Shown piece by piece: positions 1 to 9,218 of a stretch of 64,000 bases of DNA (its first letter is position 1; each line of letters opens with the position of its first letter). This stretch comes from Clostridia bacterium. GTDB lineage: Bacteria > Bacillota > Clostridia > Oscillospirales > Acutalibacteraceae. The stretch lies in assembly GCA_017513195.1 (NCBI GenBank), contig JAFXGM010000012.1, positions 1-64,000 of the forward strand, in the 5' to 3' direction. The translations under genes were made by a program, and so were the position numbers. The notes beneath the pieces were generated by a model. That model saw only the letters and a list, made by a program, of their open reading frames with translations, made no database searches and was not told the origin of the DNA.

Positions 1-1148
1 ACAAAATAAGCAAACAAATTGGTATGCTTATGGCACAGGGCAAACGTGACGAGGCAGAAGAAACAAAAAAACTTGTAACACAGCAAGCAGAAGAACTTAA
101 AGCGCTTGAAGAAAAAGAGGCTGAGCTTGAAGTTAAGGTTCGCGAAATCGTTATGAAAATCCCTAACATAGTGGACGATAGCGTTCCCGTAGGTAAGGAT
201 GACAGCGAAAACGTTGAGGTTAAGCAGTACGGTGAGAAAACCCAAGTTGATTTTGAAATACCATACCACACCGACATTATGGCACTTTTTGACGGTATAG
301 ACAAAGATGCCGCAGGTCGCGTTGCTGGCGAAGGTTTCTACTATCTTATGGGTGATATTGCCCGTCTTCATTCGGCAGTTACAGCTTATGCGCGTGACTT
401 TATGATAGATAAGGGCTTTACCTATTGCATACCACCATTTATGATTCGCAGCCATGTGGTATCGGGCGTTATGAGCTTTGAAGAAATGGACGCTATGATG
501 TACAAGATTGAGGGTGAAGACCTTTATCTTATCGGCACGTCAGAGCACTCTATGATAGGCAAATTTATTGACACAATCACTCCGGAGGAAAAACTTCCAC
601 TTACACTTACCAGCTATTCACCCTGCTTCCGCAAAGAAAAGGGAGCTCACGGTATTGAGGAACGCGGTATCTACCGTATACACCAGTTTGAAAAGCAGGA
701 AATGATTGTTGTTTGTAAGCCGGAGGAGAGCATGGAATGGTTTAACAAAATGTGGAGCTATTCTGTCGAGCTTTTCCGTAGTATGGATATTCCGGTTCGT
801 ACCCTCGAATGTTGCACAGGCGACCTTGCCGACCTAAAGGTTAAATCTTACGACGTAGAGGCTTGGAGCCCCAAGCAACAAAAATATTTCGAGGTTTGCT
901 CTTGCTCTAACCTTGGTGATGCACAGGCACGCAGACTTGGTATTCCTGTTAAGGGTGAGGACGGCAAAAAGTATCTTGCACATACACTTAACAACACGGT
1001 TGTAGCCCCACCACGTATGCTTATTGCATTCCTTGAAAACAACCTCACCTTTGACGGTGAATATTATACCGTTAAAATTCCTGAAGCATTAAGACCTTAT
1101 ATGGGTGGCAAAACCGAAATCAAAGCAATAAACAAATATAACGGATAA
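1..1148 (+). CDS. serS: Serine--tRNA ligase, 5' end outside the window
   Basis: Seryl-tRNA synthetase (class II) charges tRNA-Ser in the cytoplasm. The reading frame is already open at base 3 (KISKQIG), so the start lies upstream and the N-terminal tRNA-binding coiled coil is only partly present. The class II core is visible: GTSEHSMIG, then motif 2 as CFRKEKGAHG and RIHQFEKQEM, then motif 3 near the C-terminus. Motif 3 reads NNTVVAPPR rather than the usual NGSGLAVGR of bacterial enzymes, so this belongs to a divergent branch. The sortase gene begins 17 nt downstream on the same strand and may be co-transcribed. The family assignment is secure; the motif 3 variant is directly visible. Confidence 0.95.
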   Translation, partial: KISKQIGMLMAQGKRDEAEETKKLVTQQAEELKALEEKEAELEVKVREIVMKIPNIVDDSVPVGKDDSENVEVKQYGEKTQVDFEIPYHTDIMALFDGIDKDAAGRVAGEGFYYLMGDIARLHSAVTAYARDFMIDKGFTYCIPPFMIRSHVVSGVMSFEEMDAMMYKIEGEDLYLIGTSEHSMIGKFIDTITPEEKLPLTLTSYSPCFRKEKGAHGIEERGIYRIHQFEKQEMIVVCKPEESMEWFNKMWSYSVELFRSMDIPVRTLECCTGDLADLKVKSYDVEAWSPKQQKYFEVCSCSNLGDAQARRLGIPVKGEDGKKYLAHTLNNTVVAPPRMLIAFLENNLTFDGEYYTVKIPEALRPYMGGKTEIKAINKYNG

Positions 1149-1165
1149 TTTTACGAGGTGACATT

Positions 1166-1987
1166 ATGGAAGAATATACCCCAAAGCATTCTGAAAGCAC
1201 AGAAAAAAGGAATAATAAACTGGTCTATTATATCATTATGGCGGTTTGCTTGCTTGTTATGGTGGGCGCGCTTGTATACCTTATATTCCCCGGCATTTTT
1301 GAAAGCGGAAACAAGCCTACTGACGAGTTTAAAAATTCCTCAATAAGCGTTACAGATGACGAAACCGAGCTCCCGGCAAACCCAATCGATTTTAAAACGC
1401 TTCAATCAAAATACCCCGATGCTTGTGCATGGATTCAAGTTGAGGGAATTGAACAGATTGACTACCCCATTTTTATGAGCCAACCAGAGGCCGATGATAA
1501 TCTATATCTCGACCACAATCGTGACGGCGAGGAAGACCGCTATGGTGAGATATATATTCAAAAGCTCAACTACAAGGATTTTAGCGACCCAAACACCTTG
1601 ATATACGGTCACAATATGGGCAACGGTGATATGTTTGGTAAGCTGTATGACGGCAACGGAAAGCAATTTGATAACAAAGAATTCTTTGACCAGCACCGTA
1701 AATTTTATATTTACACACCAGGTCATATTTTAGAATACGAAATCATTTCCGCATTTGTTTACGATAACAGACACATCTTAAACTCTTTCAACTTTGAAAT
1801 CGAACAAGAGCGCGAAGAATTCTTTAACCAATGCATCGACCCAACCTCTATGACAAAACAGGTTCTTGAAGGTGCAACACTTGATACTGATGATAAAATC
1901 GTTACTCTTAGTACATGCACCGGTGATGATGCAACAAGATACCTTGTTGTTGGCAAACTTGTAAAAGATACCGAAACTGCAAAATAA
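1166..1987 (+). CDS. srtB: Class B sortase
   Basis: Membrane-anchored cysteine transpeptidase that joins surface proteins to peptidoglycan. The protein has 273 residues, with a short cytoplasmic tail, one membrane segment at about 19-41, then an extracellular catalytic domain. Catalytic residues are visible as His149 (LIYGHNMG), Cys251 (TLSTCTG) and Arg258 (ATRYLVV). Length and the TLSTC signature fit class B. The start has a GAGGTG ribosome site. A surface protein with an SPSTG sorting signal lies convergently just downstream, and clostridial class B sortases are known to accept (S/N/P)PxTG motifs, so that protein is a plausible substrate. The substrate link is inference. Confidence 0.9.
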   Translation: MEEYTPKHSESTEKRNNKLVYYIIMAVCLLVMVGALVYLIFPGIFESGNKPTDEFKNSSISVTDDETELPANPIDFKTLQSKYPDACAWIQVEGIEQIDYPIFMSQPEADDNLYLDHNRDGEEDRYGEIYIQKLNYKDFSDPNTLIYGHNMGNGDMFGKLYDGNGKQFDNKEFFDQHRKFYIYTPGHILEYEIISAFVYDNRHILNSFNFEIEQEREEFFNQCIDPTSMTKQVLEGATLDTDDKIVTLSTCTGDDATRYLVVGKLVKDTETAK

Positions 1988-2003
1988 ATTAGAAAAATAA
2001 ACC

Positions 2004-2052
2004 AACCCGAAGAAGAGCAAATTAGAACTCTTTTTCGGGTTGTTATTATTTT
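2004..2052 (+). terminator. Terminator after the sortase gene
   Basis: A 14-bp stem (2004-2017 with 2028-2041, one G-U pair) is followed by a T-rich stretch. It lies 17 nt after the sortase stop codon. Confidence 0.8.
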
Positions 2053-2152
2053 GGTGATATATTCTACGAAACATACACTACAATAATTAAATTTTTGAAT
2101 TGCGTTACATAACATAGTTGCAATGCAAAACTTGCGTGCTTGTATATAATAA

Positions 2153-2185
2153 AACGCCTGCTATTAAATAGCAGGCGTTCTTTTT
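2153..2185. terminator. Bidirectional terminator between convergent genes
   Basis: Near-perfect palindrome with 13-bp arms (2153-2165 and 2167-2179). T-rich sequence follows on both strands (CTTTTTATTT on plus, TTATTATA on minus). It mainly ends transcription of the surface-protein gene that stops at 2198 on the minus strand. Confidence 0.75.
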
Positions 2186-2197
2186 ATTTATTAGAAA

Positions 2198-4501
2198 TTA
2201 TCTTTTAACCTTACGAGCCATTACAAATGCTGCGCCTGCAAATGCTGCTACAGCAAGAACAGATACTACACTGTCACCGGTAGATGGGCTCTTATCGCTT
2301 GTGTCAATATTACCCTGAATCTGATTCTGATATTCCTTTGGTAATACCTTAGGAATTACAAGAGATGCAGCTGTTGCCTTGGTCTTGCCCTCGTCATCAA
2401 GGTAAATTTCTTTACACTGGGTGCATGCATAGTGTGCTTTTGTACCCTCAAGTTTGTCATTTGCAGGAACCTCGTCGTATTTAACGATTTTGTGACCTGC
2501 AGGTGTAACCTGTGTCTTCTTATGGCCACAGTTTGTGCATTTCAACTCTTCCTCACGGTCGATTTCGCAAGTGCCGGGAACTGTTACAACACCGGTTGGC
2601 TGATAGTCATGCTCTGGGCATTCCCAAAGACAGTCAACGCAAACGCCATCTTCGTATTTGTGCTTCTTGATTTGGCCTTCTTCAGCATACTTATCTTTTT
2701 CAACTGCAAGAAGTTTACCATCACAAGTGTAGCAAATCCAATAGTGACCATTGTTGCCGTCCTGTACTACAAGGATTTCGCCGGTTTCGCGATCGAGTGC
2801 GTTATGTGGAGCAATAGGAGTTACAAGTGTTGTATCAGGATCTAAAATGCTTGTATCCATAGCAGCCATTTTTGCTGCTTCTTCTGAATCTGCTTGGAAG
2901 TTACCATTACATACTGTACAGTGGTAATAACCCTCACGACCTGTATTTTCACAGTCAGCAAGAATTTCATCTACCCATTCAAGCTTATGTCCCGGAGCAA
3001 CACCAGGATTTAAGATTGTTGAAGCAAGACAGTCATCACACTTAACAAAATATCCTGGAGGTGTAACGCAGTCGCCCTGATAGTCAGGTATAATTGTTTG
3101 ATTTGTATGCACATGAACATATTCACATACTAAACATTTATGTTCATCGTCATAGTTTTTAGCGCTGTATGTGTGAGTAATCTCGCCGCCATATGACTTG
3201 TAACCACAATCTTCACAAGCGGTGTAGTGAGTAGTGTTGGTCTTAACAAGGCTAAACTTGCCGTGGAACGAACGGAATATAGGACCATATTGACCCATAA
3301 ACCAATCAGTGTCCCAATCAAGTTCTGTCATTGCAGCCTGGCCTTCATCGCCAAAGCCGTTTTCAACAACGGTAACACCCTTTAGTGTGGTCTTAACGTC
3401 GGTATATACGTTTGATACGTATGTAACATCTGCGTTATTTGTATTCAAGCCAGAAACTGTTGTACCAAGTACAATTGAGTTGTGTAACTCACCATAATTG
3501 GCATTGGTATTGCCCTGTTTGTTGTCAGAGGCAAAACGGTCGAAGCCCATAGTCGCATCAACTGCGTAGGTTGTAGCATTTGCAGCACCGTACATACGGT
3601 ACTCGGTATCGTTACCATAAATTGAAAAATGGTCTGCCTTAACAGCATCGTTACCCATTGAGCCGAACGCAACACCCATTTCAGCGTTACGATTAGTACT
3701 GTTCCATGTGTGGATGCTACCGTCTTTTGTAAGAAGGTCTTGACCTACAAGGAAGCAGTTTGCTACTTCAATATATTCAGCCTCAACAAAACCGTTGATT
3801 TTAGTACCGCCTGCAGCATACCAAGCAGTGGATGCAATAGCACCTAGACGGCGAGTGCCCTTGAAATAAGAGTTTCTAAGAGCAAAATTCTTGATAACGG
3901 TTGGTGTTTCGGTAGCGCCACCATCTTGCAAGCCTACGCCATTACCGTCAAGAATTGGGAAAAGAGCGCATTGCTGTGTGCCACGAAGTGCGTCGTCTGC
4001 GTAAAGGCCGTAGATAGCAACACCGTTACCGTCAAAATTGCCGGCAAAAACCTTGTTGCTACCATTTGCAAGCCAGTTCTTTAACTGCTGACCGGCAGCC
4101 TTAACCTCGAACAATTCTTTGGTTTCTGCTGCAGATGCAATGTTAATGAAAGCGTCATCACCGCCAAGAGCTGTAACTACAGACTGTGGCTGAAGAATAA
4201 ACGCCTTTATTGCAGGGTCAACCTTATAATACTTGCCTTCTGAAGCAACGTCTGATGCAGTACAAACCCAGTTGAGCTGTTTTGCATTTTCAATAATGTA
4301 TGGATTATCTACTGTACCAGCACCCTTAGTAAAGCTGTTACTTGCAGTACCATCCCAATACTCTATTCTTGTGCCAACGCAAAGACTTTCTGTGCTTTCA
4401 GCGCTAGCAACAATGCTGCCTGCAAATAATGATACCGCAAGAATAGCAAACGCCATTACAACTGCCATTATTTGCTTGCTGTTTTTAAACAATTTTGACA
4501 T
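2198..4501 (-). CDS. Large cell-wall-anchored surface protein with SPSTG sorting signal
   Basis: Secreted 767-residue protein of unknown function. The N-terminus is a signal peptide (about 1-36, ending ASA). The N-terminal half contains a GLUG-like stretch (FAGNFDGNGVAIYGLY). The C-terminal half has a series of CxxC modules (CEDC, CLVC, CDDC, CTVC, CTNC, CTQC) interspersed with His residues, a pattern suggesting small metal- or disulfide-stabilised repeats. The C-terminus is a cell-wall sorting signal: SPSTGD, a hydrophobic segment and the basic tail ARKVKR. It is convergent with the class B sortase, the probable anchoring enzyme. Ligand and role cannot be told from sequence. Confidence 0.85.
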   Translation of the reverse strand: MSKLFKNSKQIMAVVMAFAILAVSLFAGSIVASAESTESLCVGTRIEYWDGTASNSFTKGAGTVDNPYIIENAKQLNWVCTASDVASEGKYYKVDPAIKAFILQPQSVVTALGGDDAFINIASAAETKELFEVKAAGQQLKNWLANGSNKVFAGNFDGNGVAIYGLYADDALRGTQQCALFPILDGNGVGLQDGGATETPTVIKNFALRNSYFKGTRRLGAIASTAWYAAGGTKINGFVEAEYIEVANCFLVGQDLLTKDGSIHTWNSTNRNAEMGVAFGSMGNDAVKADHFSIYGNDTEYRMYGAANATTYAVDATMGFDRFASDNKQGNTNANYGELHNSIVLGTTVSGLNTNNADVTYVSNVYTDVKTTLKGVTVVENGFGDEGQAAMTELDWDTDWFMGQYGPIFRSFHGKFSLVKTNTTHYTACEDCGYKSYGGEITHTYSAKNYDDEHKCLVCEYVHVHTNQTIIPDYQGDCVTPPGYFVKCDDCLASTILNPGVAPGHKLEWVDEILADCENTGREGYYHCTVCNGNFQADSEEAAKMAAMDTSILDPDTTLVTPIAPHNALDRETGEILVVQDGNNGHYWICYTCDGKLLAVEKDKYAEEGQIKKHKYEDGVCVDCLWECPEHDYQPTGVVTVPGTCEIDREEELKCTNCGHKKTQVTPAGHKIVKYDEVPANDKLEGTKAHYACTQCKEIYLDDEGKTKATAASLVIPKVLPKEYQNQIQGNIDTSDKSPSTGDSVVSVLAVAAFAGAAFVMARKVKR

Positions 4502-4608
4502 TTAAAAACCAATCCTTTCCATAAGGGTTGCCCCCGTTTTTTAAAGATGCTGCGAGTCAAAACCTTAAAATAAAGATAGCAACCCACATTTACATTATGT
4601 ACACATAC

Positions 4609-4637
4609 ATTGTAATATAAAATACACAAAATTTCAA
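4609..4637 (-). promoter_or_regulatory. Sigma-A-type promoter of the surface-protein gene
   Basis: On the minus strand: TTGAAA (4632-4637), 17-bp spacer, TACAAT (4609-4614). The leader to the start codon is about 100 nt and AT-rich. This site and the rplQ terminator are the only signals recognised in the 404-bp gene-free stretch 4502-4905. Confidence 0.6.
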
Positions 4638-4734
4638 TAGTTTTTTATAAATTTTTATAATTTTTTGATATAAAATTTTTATTTTTTGTAAAAAACACTA
4701 TATAATGTGTTAGCTCGCTTAAAGAACACAAAAA

Positions 4735-4771
4735 GAATAAAATAAAAGCACCTTTTTTCAAAGGTGCTTTT
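4735..4771 (-). terminator. Terminator of the ribosomal protein operon
   Basis: A 12-bp stem (4744-4755 with 4760-4771), followed on the minus strand by TTTATTTTATTC. It ends the S10-spc-alpha transcript about 135 nt after the rplQ stop. Nothing else was recognised between 4772 and 4905. Confidence 0.75.
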
Positions 4772-4905
4772 GTCTTTTTTGCTTTAATAGACACATTATC
4801 CCGAAATCACGAGCGCAGAATGCGACAGGATTTTCGGCAGGATTGATAGTTAAGAACATTGCTATCGTTTTGCGAAAATGTGACTACTAAAATTTTATTG
4901 AGAAA

Positions 4906-5247
4906 TTAGATTAACTCGATAATTGCCATTTCAGCAGCGTCGCCACGACGTGGACCTGTTTTTGTAATACGGCAGTAACCGCCGTTTACGTCTGCATACT
5001 TAGGAGCGATTTCATTGTAAAGCTTTGCAACTACGTCTTCCTTAGTAATGAATGCCATTGCCTGACGTTTGCTGTGTAATGTATTTGTCTTAGCGAGTGT
5101 AATATACTTCTCTGCCATTGAACGAACTTCTTTAGCACGTGTAACGGTTGTTTCGATCTTTCCGTTTTCGAGAAGGAAAGTAACCATTGCGCGAAGCATA
5201 GCAGTTCTATGATCACTGGTTCTTCCAAGTTTACGAGTACCCGGCAT
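4906..5247 (-). CDS. rplQ: 50S ribosomal protein L17
   Basis: L17 is a structural protein of the large ribosomal subunit near the exit-tunnel side. The 113-residue protein has the typical opening [19 protein letters not shown] and normal length for short bacterial L17. It is the last gene of the alpha part of the operon, 14 nt after rpoA, followed by the operon terminator. Assignment is unambiguous from sequence and position. Confidence 0.97.
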   Translation of the reverse strand: MPGTRKLGRTSDHRTAMLRAMVTFLLENGKIETTVTRAKEVRSMAEKYITLAKTNTLHSKRQAMAFITKEDVVAKLYNEIAPKYADVNGGYCRITKTGPRRGDAAEMAIIELI

Positions 5248-5261
5248 TGATATTCACTCCT

Positions 5262-6212
5262 TTATTCGTCGTCTTTCTTGAGTGCAAAGCCAAATGAAGC
5301 CAATTTTGCAATTACTTCTTCGAGTGACTTGCGTCCCAAGTTTCTAACCTTCATCATATCCATTTCAGACTTGTTGATAAGGTCTTCAACAGTATTAATA
5401 CCTGCACGCTTAAGGCAGTTAAAGCTACGTACTGAAAGATCAAGCTCGTCGATGGTAAGGTCGAGAACCTTTTCTTTAGCGTTGTCTTTTGTTTCTGCCA
5501 TAATGCTCTGGGTTTCGCTGATACCCTCTGCAAGATTGAGGAACAATTCAAAGTGCTCAATAAGGATTTTAGCAGACATAGATACTGCTTCATCAGCCTT
5601 AATAGAACCATCGGTCCAAACCTCGAGAGTAAGCTTGTTTTTGTCAACAACGTTACCAACGCGGGTGTTGTCAACATTAAAGTTTGCTTTCAAAACCGGA
5701 GTGTAGATAGAATCAATCGGAATAACACCGATTATATTCTGTGCCGGCTTATTCTGCTCTGCAGATACGTAACCTCTGCCCTTGTCGATGGTCATCTCAA
5801 TATTGAGCTTTGCACCCTCGTCAAGTGTTGCGATATACATATCAGGATTAAGAATTTCTACCTCAAAATCAGCCTTGATATCTGCTGCAGTAAGAGTGCA
5901 AGGACCTTCTGCTTCGATATAAATCTTTTTAGCAGCGTCAGAATGAAGCTTTGCGATAAGTCCCTTTAAGTTAAGAACTATTTCGGTAACATCTTCTTTA
6001 ACGCCCGGAATAGTAGAGAATTCGTGAACTACACCGTCAATCTTAACGTTGGTGATTGCAGCACCCGGCAATGTAGAGAGAAGAACTCGTCTCAAGCTGT
6101 TGCCAAGTGTGATTGCATAACCGCGCTCGAGCGGTTCCATCACAAATTTACCGTACTTTCCATCTGCTGAAAGTTCAAGAGTTTCAATTCTGGGCTTTTC
6201 AATCTCTATCAT
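5262..6212 (-). CDS. rpoA: DNA-directed RNA polymerase subunit alpha
   Basis: Alpha subunit that dimerises to seed RNA polymerase assembly and contacts UP elements and activators. It has 316 residues. The N-terminal dimerisation domain (about 1-230) includes [16 protein letters not shown] linker leads to the C-terminal DNA-binding domain (about 245-310) with the helix-hairpin-helix-like stretch [13 protein letters not shown] and [11 protein letters not shown]. It sits between rpsD and rplQ as in most Bacillota, and is expressed with the ribosomal genes, presumably to balance polymerase with ribosomes. Confidence 0.98.
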   Translation of the reverse strand: MIEIEKPRIETLELSADGKYGKFVMEPLERGYAITLGNSLRRVLLSTLPGAAITNVKIDGVVHEFSTIPGVKEDVTEIVLNLKGLIAKLHSDAAKKIYIEAEGPCTLTAADIKADFEVEILNPDMYIATLDEGAKLNIEMTIDKGRGYVSAEQNKPAQNIIGVIPIDSIYTPVLKANFNVDNTRVGNVVDKNKLTLEVWTDGSIKADEAVSMSAKILIEHFELFLNLAEGISETQSIMAETKDNAKEKVLDLTIDELDLSVRSFNCLKRAGINTVEDLINKSEMDMMKVRNLGRKSLEEVIAKLASFGFALKKDDE

Positions 6213-6305
6213 TTAAAAGCTCCGTTTCTCCGCACCGCAAAATTTTTGAAATGTTGTGTCCCGATGCGGTGGACAATAAACAAGATAAATATATAATTAT
6301 CTCTA

Positions 6306-6932
6306 TTATCTTGAATAGAATTCAACGATAAGCTGCTCTTCAACAGGAGCTTCAATCTGCTCGCGGTTTGGAAGGGCAATAACCTTAGCTGAAAGCTTTT
6401 CGCGGTCAACACTGATCCATTCCGGAACAGGACGAGCACCGTTAGCCTCTACAACAGCCTTGATCTTGTCGCTTGATTTAGCCTTTTCGCAGATAGCGAT
6501 TTCATCGCCTGCTTTGAGAAGGTATGAAGCGATATCAACGCGCTTACCATTAACTTCAAAATGACCGTGGCCTACAAGCTGGCGAGCTTCTGCTCTTGAA
6601 GAAGCAAAGCCTACTCTGTAAACTACGTTGTCAAGACGGCTTTCAAGAATTTTTAAAAGGTTGTCACCAGTAACGCCTGGTTTTCTTTCAGCAACCTCGA
6701 AATAGTGGCGGAATTGGCCTTCTTGAACGCCATAGAAACGTCTTGCGGTCTGCTTAGCACGAAGCTGCAAACCATATTCGGATGACTTCTTTCTACCTTG
6801 TCCATGCTGACCAGGTGCGTAACCACGGTTAGCGATAGAACATTTTTCAGAATAGCAACGTTCGCCCTTGAGGAACAATTTTTGTCCTTCACGACGGCAA
6901 AGTCTGCAAACTGCACCGGTATATCTTGCCAT
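6306..6932 (-). CDS. rpsD: 30S ribosomal protein S4, zinc-binding type
   Basis: S4 is a primary 16S rRNA-binding assembly protein. The 208-residue protein keeps the four-cysteine N-terminal cluster (VCRLCRREG, then CYSEKC), the zinc-binding (C+) form. The S4 RNA-binding domain follows ([20 protein letters not shown]). S4 is a known translational autoregulator in several bacteria; the 93-nt gap to rpoA and 59-nt gap to rpsK show no site I can identify. Placement in the alpha cluster is canonical. Confidence 0.97.
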   Translation of the reverse strand: MARYTGAVCRLCRREGQKLFLKGERCYSEKCSIANRGYAPGQHGQGRKKSSEYGLQLRAKQTARRFYGVQEGQFRHYFEVAERKPGVTGDNLLKILESRLDNVVYRVGFASSRAEARQLVGHGHFEVNGKRVDIASYLLKAGDEIAICEKAKSSDKIKAVVEANGARPVPEWISVDREKLSAKVIALPNREQIEAPVEEQLIVEFYSR

Positions 6933-6991
6933 CTGTTACACCTCCAAATTATTTCGCAACATAAGTTGCACTAGGTTGTTTAAATTTGTAA

Positions 6992-7387
6992 TTATACGCG
7001 TCTTCTCTTGGGAGGACGGCAGCCGTTGTGTGGAATTGGGGTTACGTCTTTAATCATAGAAACCTCAAGACCTACTGACTGCAATGCGCGGATAGCAGCT
7101 TCACGACCTGCACCCGGTCCTTTAACATAAACTTCAACAGTCTTAAGACCGTGCTCCATAGCAGCCTTAGCAGCCATTTCAGCAGCGCTTTGTGCTGCGA
7201 AAGGAGTTGACTTTTTAGAGCCACGGAAACCAAGCTCACCGGCAGATGCCCATGAAAGAGCATTACCCTGAGTATCGGTAATTGTAACTATTGTGTTGTT
7301 GAAGGTTGACTGGATATGGGCTGCACCACGTTCAATGTTTTTCTTTTCGCGACGACGACGTGTTGTCGCTTTCTTAGCAGTAGCCAT
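6992..7387 (-). CDS. rpsK: 30S ribosomal protein S11
   Basis: S11 lies on the 30S platform and contacts mRNA near the E site. The 131-residue protein carries the family signatures [18 protein letters not shown] and [13 protein letters not shown], ending in the basic RPPKRRRV tail. Start has an AGGAGG ribosome site. It lies 17 nt downstream of rpsM, as is standard. Confidence 0.97.
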   Translation of the reverse strand: MATAKKATTRRRREKKNIERGAAHIQSTFNNTIVTITDTQGNALSWASAGELGFRGSKKSTPFAAQSAAEMAAKAAMEHGLKTVEVYVKGPGAGREAAIRALQSVGLEVSMIKDVTPIPHNGCRPPKRRRV

Positions 7388-7404
7388 TAAAGTTTACCTC
7401 CTAC

Positions 7405-7773
7405 TTATTTCTTCTTGTTTGCTACGGTTCTCTTCGGACCCTTACGTGTACGAGCGTTAGTTTTTGAACGCTGACCTCTTACAGGTAAGTTTTTGCGGTG
7501 ACGAAGACCACGATAGCTTCCAATTTCAATAAGTCTCTTAATATCCAATGCAACGGTACGACGACGGTCACCTTCTACCTGAAGGTTGTGGTCGATATAC
7601 TCACGAAGCTTGGAAATATCTTCTTCTGTAAGATCCTTAACGCGTACATCAGGATCGATGCCTGTGTCTTCAAGAATCTTTTTAGATGTTGTAAGACCAA
7701 TACCGTAAATATAAGTAAGTCCTATTTCAACTCGCTTATTATTAGGAAGGTCAACACCAGCAATACGTGCCAT
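7405..7773 (-). CDS. rpsM: 30S ribosomal protein S13
   Basis: S13 sits in the 30S head and contacts tRNA and intersubunit bridges. The 122-residue protein has the normal opening [14 protein letters not shown], the helix-hairpin-helix-like YIYGIG stretch and the conserved [22 protein letters not shown]. It ends in a lysine-rich tail. It follows rpmJ and precedes rpsK in the canonical alpha-cluster order. Confidence 0.97.
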   Translation of the reverse strand: MARIAGVDLPNNKRVEIGLTYIYGIGLTTSKKILEDTGIDPDVRVKDLTEEDISKLREYIDHNLQVEGDRRRTVALDIKRLIEIGSYRGLRHRKNLPVRGQRSKTNARTRKGPKRTVANKKK

Positions 7774-7818
7774 TTATCAAAGCACCTCCATATTTGTTGT
7801 TGCGACAGTCGGGGTTAA

Positions 7819-7932
7819 TTAACCCTGACGCTGCTTGTGCTTGGGATTCTCACAGATAACCATGATTCTACCCTTGCGCTTAATGATTTTGCATTTTTCG
7901 CAAATCTTTTTTACAGAAGGTCTGACTTTCAT
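7819..7932 (-). CDS. rpmJ: 50S ribosomal protein L36, zinc-binding type
   Basis: A 37-residue protein, [15 protein letters not shown]... to ...KHKQRQG. Zinc ligands are visible as Cys11, Cys14, Cys27 and His32, so this is the C+ paralogue. The start has a GGAGG ribosome site. It lies between infA and rpsM, its standard place. L36 binds 23S rRNA domain VI and is assembled late. Confidence 0.97.
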   Translation of the reverse strand: MKVRPSVKKICEKCKIIKRKGRIMVICENPKHKQRQG

Positions 7933-7959
7933 TTGGATTTTACCTCCTTAAAATTTAGG

Positions 7960-7980
7960 AGTATGATTTTAAATCATACT
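7960..7980 (-). other. Perfect palindrome between infA and rpmJ
   Basis: Ten-bp arms AGTATGATTT and AAATCATACT around a single base, in the 58-nt gap between infA and rpmJ. No T-run follows on the coding strand, so it is not an obvious terminator. It could be an RNA processing or stability hairpin. Confidence 0.4.
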
Positions 7981-7990
7981 ATTTTCTGTC

Positions 7991-8209
7991 TTATTTTGAA
8001 CGCCAAGTAATGCGTCCTTTTGACAGGTCGTACGGTGACATCTCTACCGTTACCTTATCACCGGGAAGTATGCGTATGAAGTTCATACGAAGCTTACCTG
8101 AGATGTGAGCAAGTATTTGATGTCCACCTTGAATTTCTACCTTGAACATTGCGTTAGGCATTGCTTCAACAACGGTGCCTTCAAGTTCAATCATATCTGA
8201 TTTTGACAT
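7991..8209 (-). CDS. infA: Translation initiation factor IF-1
   Basis: IF-1 occupies the A site of the 30S subunit during initiation. The 72-residue OB-fold protein matches the family along its length ([22 protein letters not shown], then [18 protein letters not shown]). Its ATG overlaps the TAA stop of the preceding KOW gene by one base (TAATG), which suggests translational coupling. Position before rpmJ is canonical. Confidence 0.97.
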   Translation of the reverse strand: MSKSDMIELEGTVVEAMPNAMFKVEIQGGHQILAHISGKLRMNFIRILPGDKVTVEMSPYDLSKGRITWRSK

Positions 8210-8457
8210 TACATTTCCTCCTCATAAGTGCTGCAAAACTCTTTTAAAGCGTTGCGAATCGCACGATTGGTTTCAAGCTGTTGTGCTTTAAGATAAGCGT
8301 TGGTGAGTTTTAGATGCTTCGGGTTCTTGCGCTTTGGGCGCGTGAGCCGCCGCTCTTTTCCATCACACACTAACAGATAGTTTTCGGTCTCCTTAACTAT
8401 TACCATCACTTTTGTCTTATCTCTACCCGCGTTTGATATTACTACTCTACCTACCAT
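8209..8457 (-). CDS. KOW-domain RNA-binding protein (L14e/YlxQ-like)
   Basis: Small basic protein of 82 residues with an N-terminal KOW-type stretch ([20 protein letters not shown]) followed by a lysine/arginine-rich segment ([14 protein letters not shown]). Such KOW proteins are common between map and infA in Clostridia and are annotated as L14E/L6E/L27E-like, but the function is not established. The stop overlaps the infA start by one base and the start lies 8 nt after map. Ribosome association is inferred from family and context only. Confidence 0.8.
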   Translation of the reverse strand: MVGRVVISNAGRDKTKVMVIVKETENYLLVCDGKERRLTRPKRKNPKHLKLTNAYLKAQQLETNRAIRNALKEFCSTYEEEM

Positions 8458-8465
8458 TTTGCACC

Positions 8466-9215
8466 TCAGGGTTTAGTCATAATCTGGGGTCCATCCGGAG
8501 TAATTACAATAGTATGCTCAAAGTGAGCAGATAAAGAGCCGTCTTTTGTAAGCACCGTCCAGCCGTCAGGCATAATTTTTACGTCATAATGTCCTACGTT
8601 TATCATAGGCTCTATGGCGAGTGTCATGCCAGGCATAAGACGAATTCCTCGTCCTTGAGTGCCAAAATTAGGTACTTCGGGGGCTTCGTGAAGCTGTGTG
8701 CCTATGCCGTGACCGACAAACTGACGCACAACCGAATATCCCCTTTTTTCGACATACTGCTGAATAGCAGCGCCTATATCACCCAATCTGCCGCCGGACA
8801 CCGCCGCCGAAATGCCTTCGTAAAGGCTTTCCCTTGTAGTATCCATCAGCCGCTTTGCCTCTGCAGAAACATCTCCGCAGGCAAAAGTGGCGGCATTATC
8901 GCCGTGATATCCCTCAAACTTTGCACCCAAATCGATTGACACGATGTCGCCCGCCTGAATAACACGTTTTTTTGAGGGTATGCCGTGAATTACCTCGTTG
9001 TTGATTGATATACATGCGGTTGCAGGATAGCCGTTGTAATTTTTAAAGTTAGGAACTGCGCCCTGACTTAAAATATACTTTTCGGCTATTTTGTCAAGCT
9101 CGGCTGTCGTAACACCCGGCTCTACCGCACTGCCTGCTAATTTTAATGCTTCGGCCGATATTCTGCAAGCTTCTCGCATTACTTTAAGCTCGCGGCCGGT
9201 TTTAAGGACTATCAT
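8466..9215 (-). CDS. map: Type I methionyl aminopeptidase
   Basis: Removes the N-terminal methionine from new proteins; cytoplasmic dinuclear metalloenzyme. The 249-residue length and lack of an extension fit type Ia. Metal ligands can be placed in IVSIDLGAKFEGYHGDNAATF (two Asp), GHGIGTQLHEAPEVPNF (His), and the later TLAIEPMIN and HFEHTIVIT (Glu). It starts 3 nt after adk, so the pair is surely co-translated. Coupling with secY-adk-infA matches its job in early protein maturation. Confidence 0.97.
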   Translation of the reverse strand: MIVLKTGRELKVMREACRISAEALKLAGSAVEPGVTTAELDKIAEKYILSQGAVPNFKNYNGYPATACISINNEVIHGIPSKKRVIQAGDIVSIDLGAKFEGYHGDNAATFACGDVSAEAKRLMDTTRESLYEGISAAVSGGRLGDIGAAIQQYVEKRGYSVVRQFVGHGIGTQLHEAPEVPNFGTQGRGIRLMPGMTLAIEPMINVGHYDVKIMPDGWTVLTKDGSLSAHFEHTIVITPDGPQIMTKP

Positions 9216-9218
9216 AGC

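Noticed and set aside
848-1048. Open frames on the opposite strand of real genes throughout the window
   Set aside because: They lack ribosome sites and family features and mirror the codon use of the genes they overlap.
2300-3200. CxxC-rich open frames as a possible DNA- or metal-binding regulator
   Set aside because: They belong to one secreted protein with signal peptide and sorting signal.
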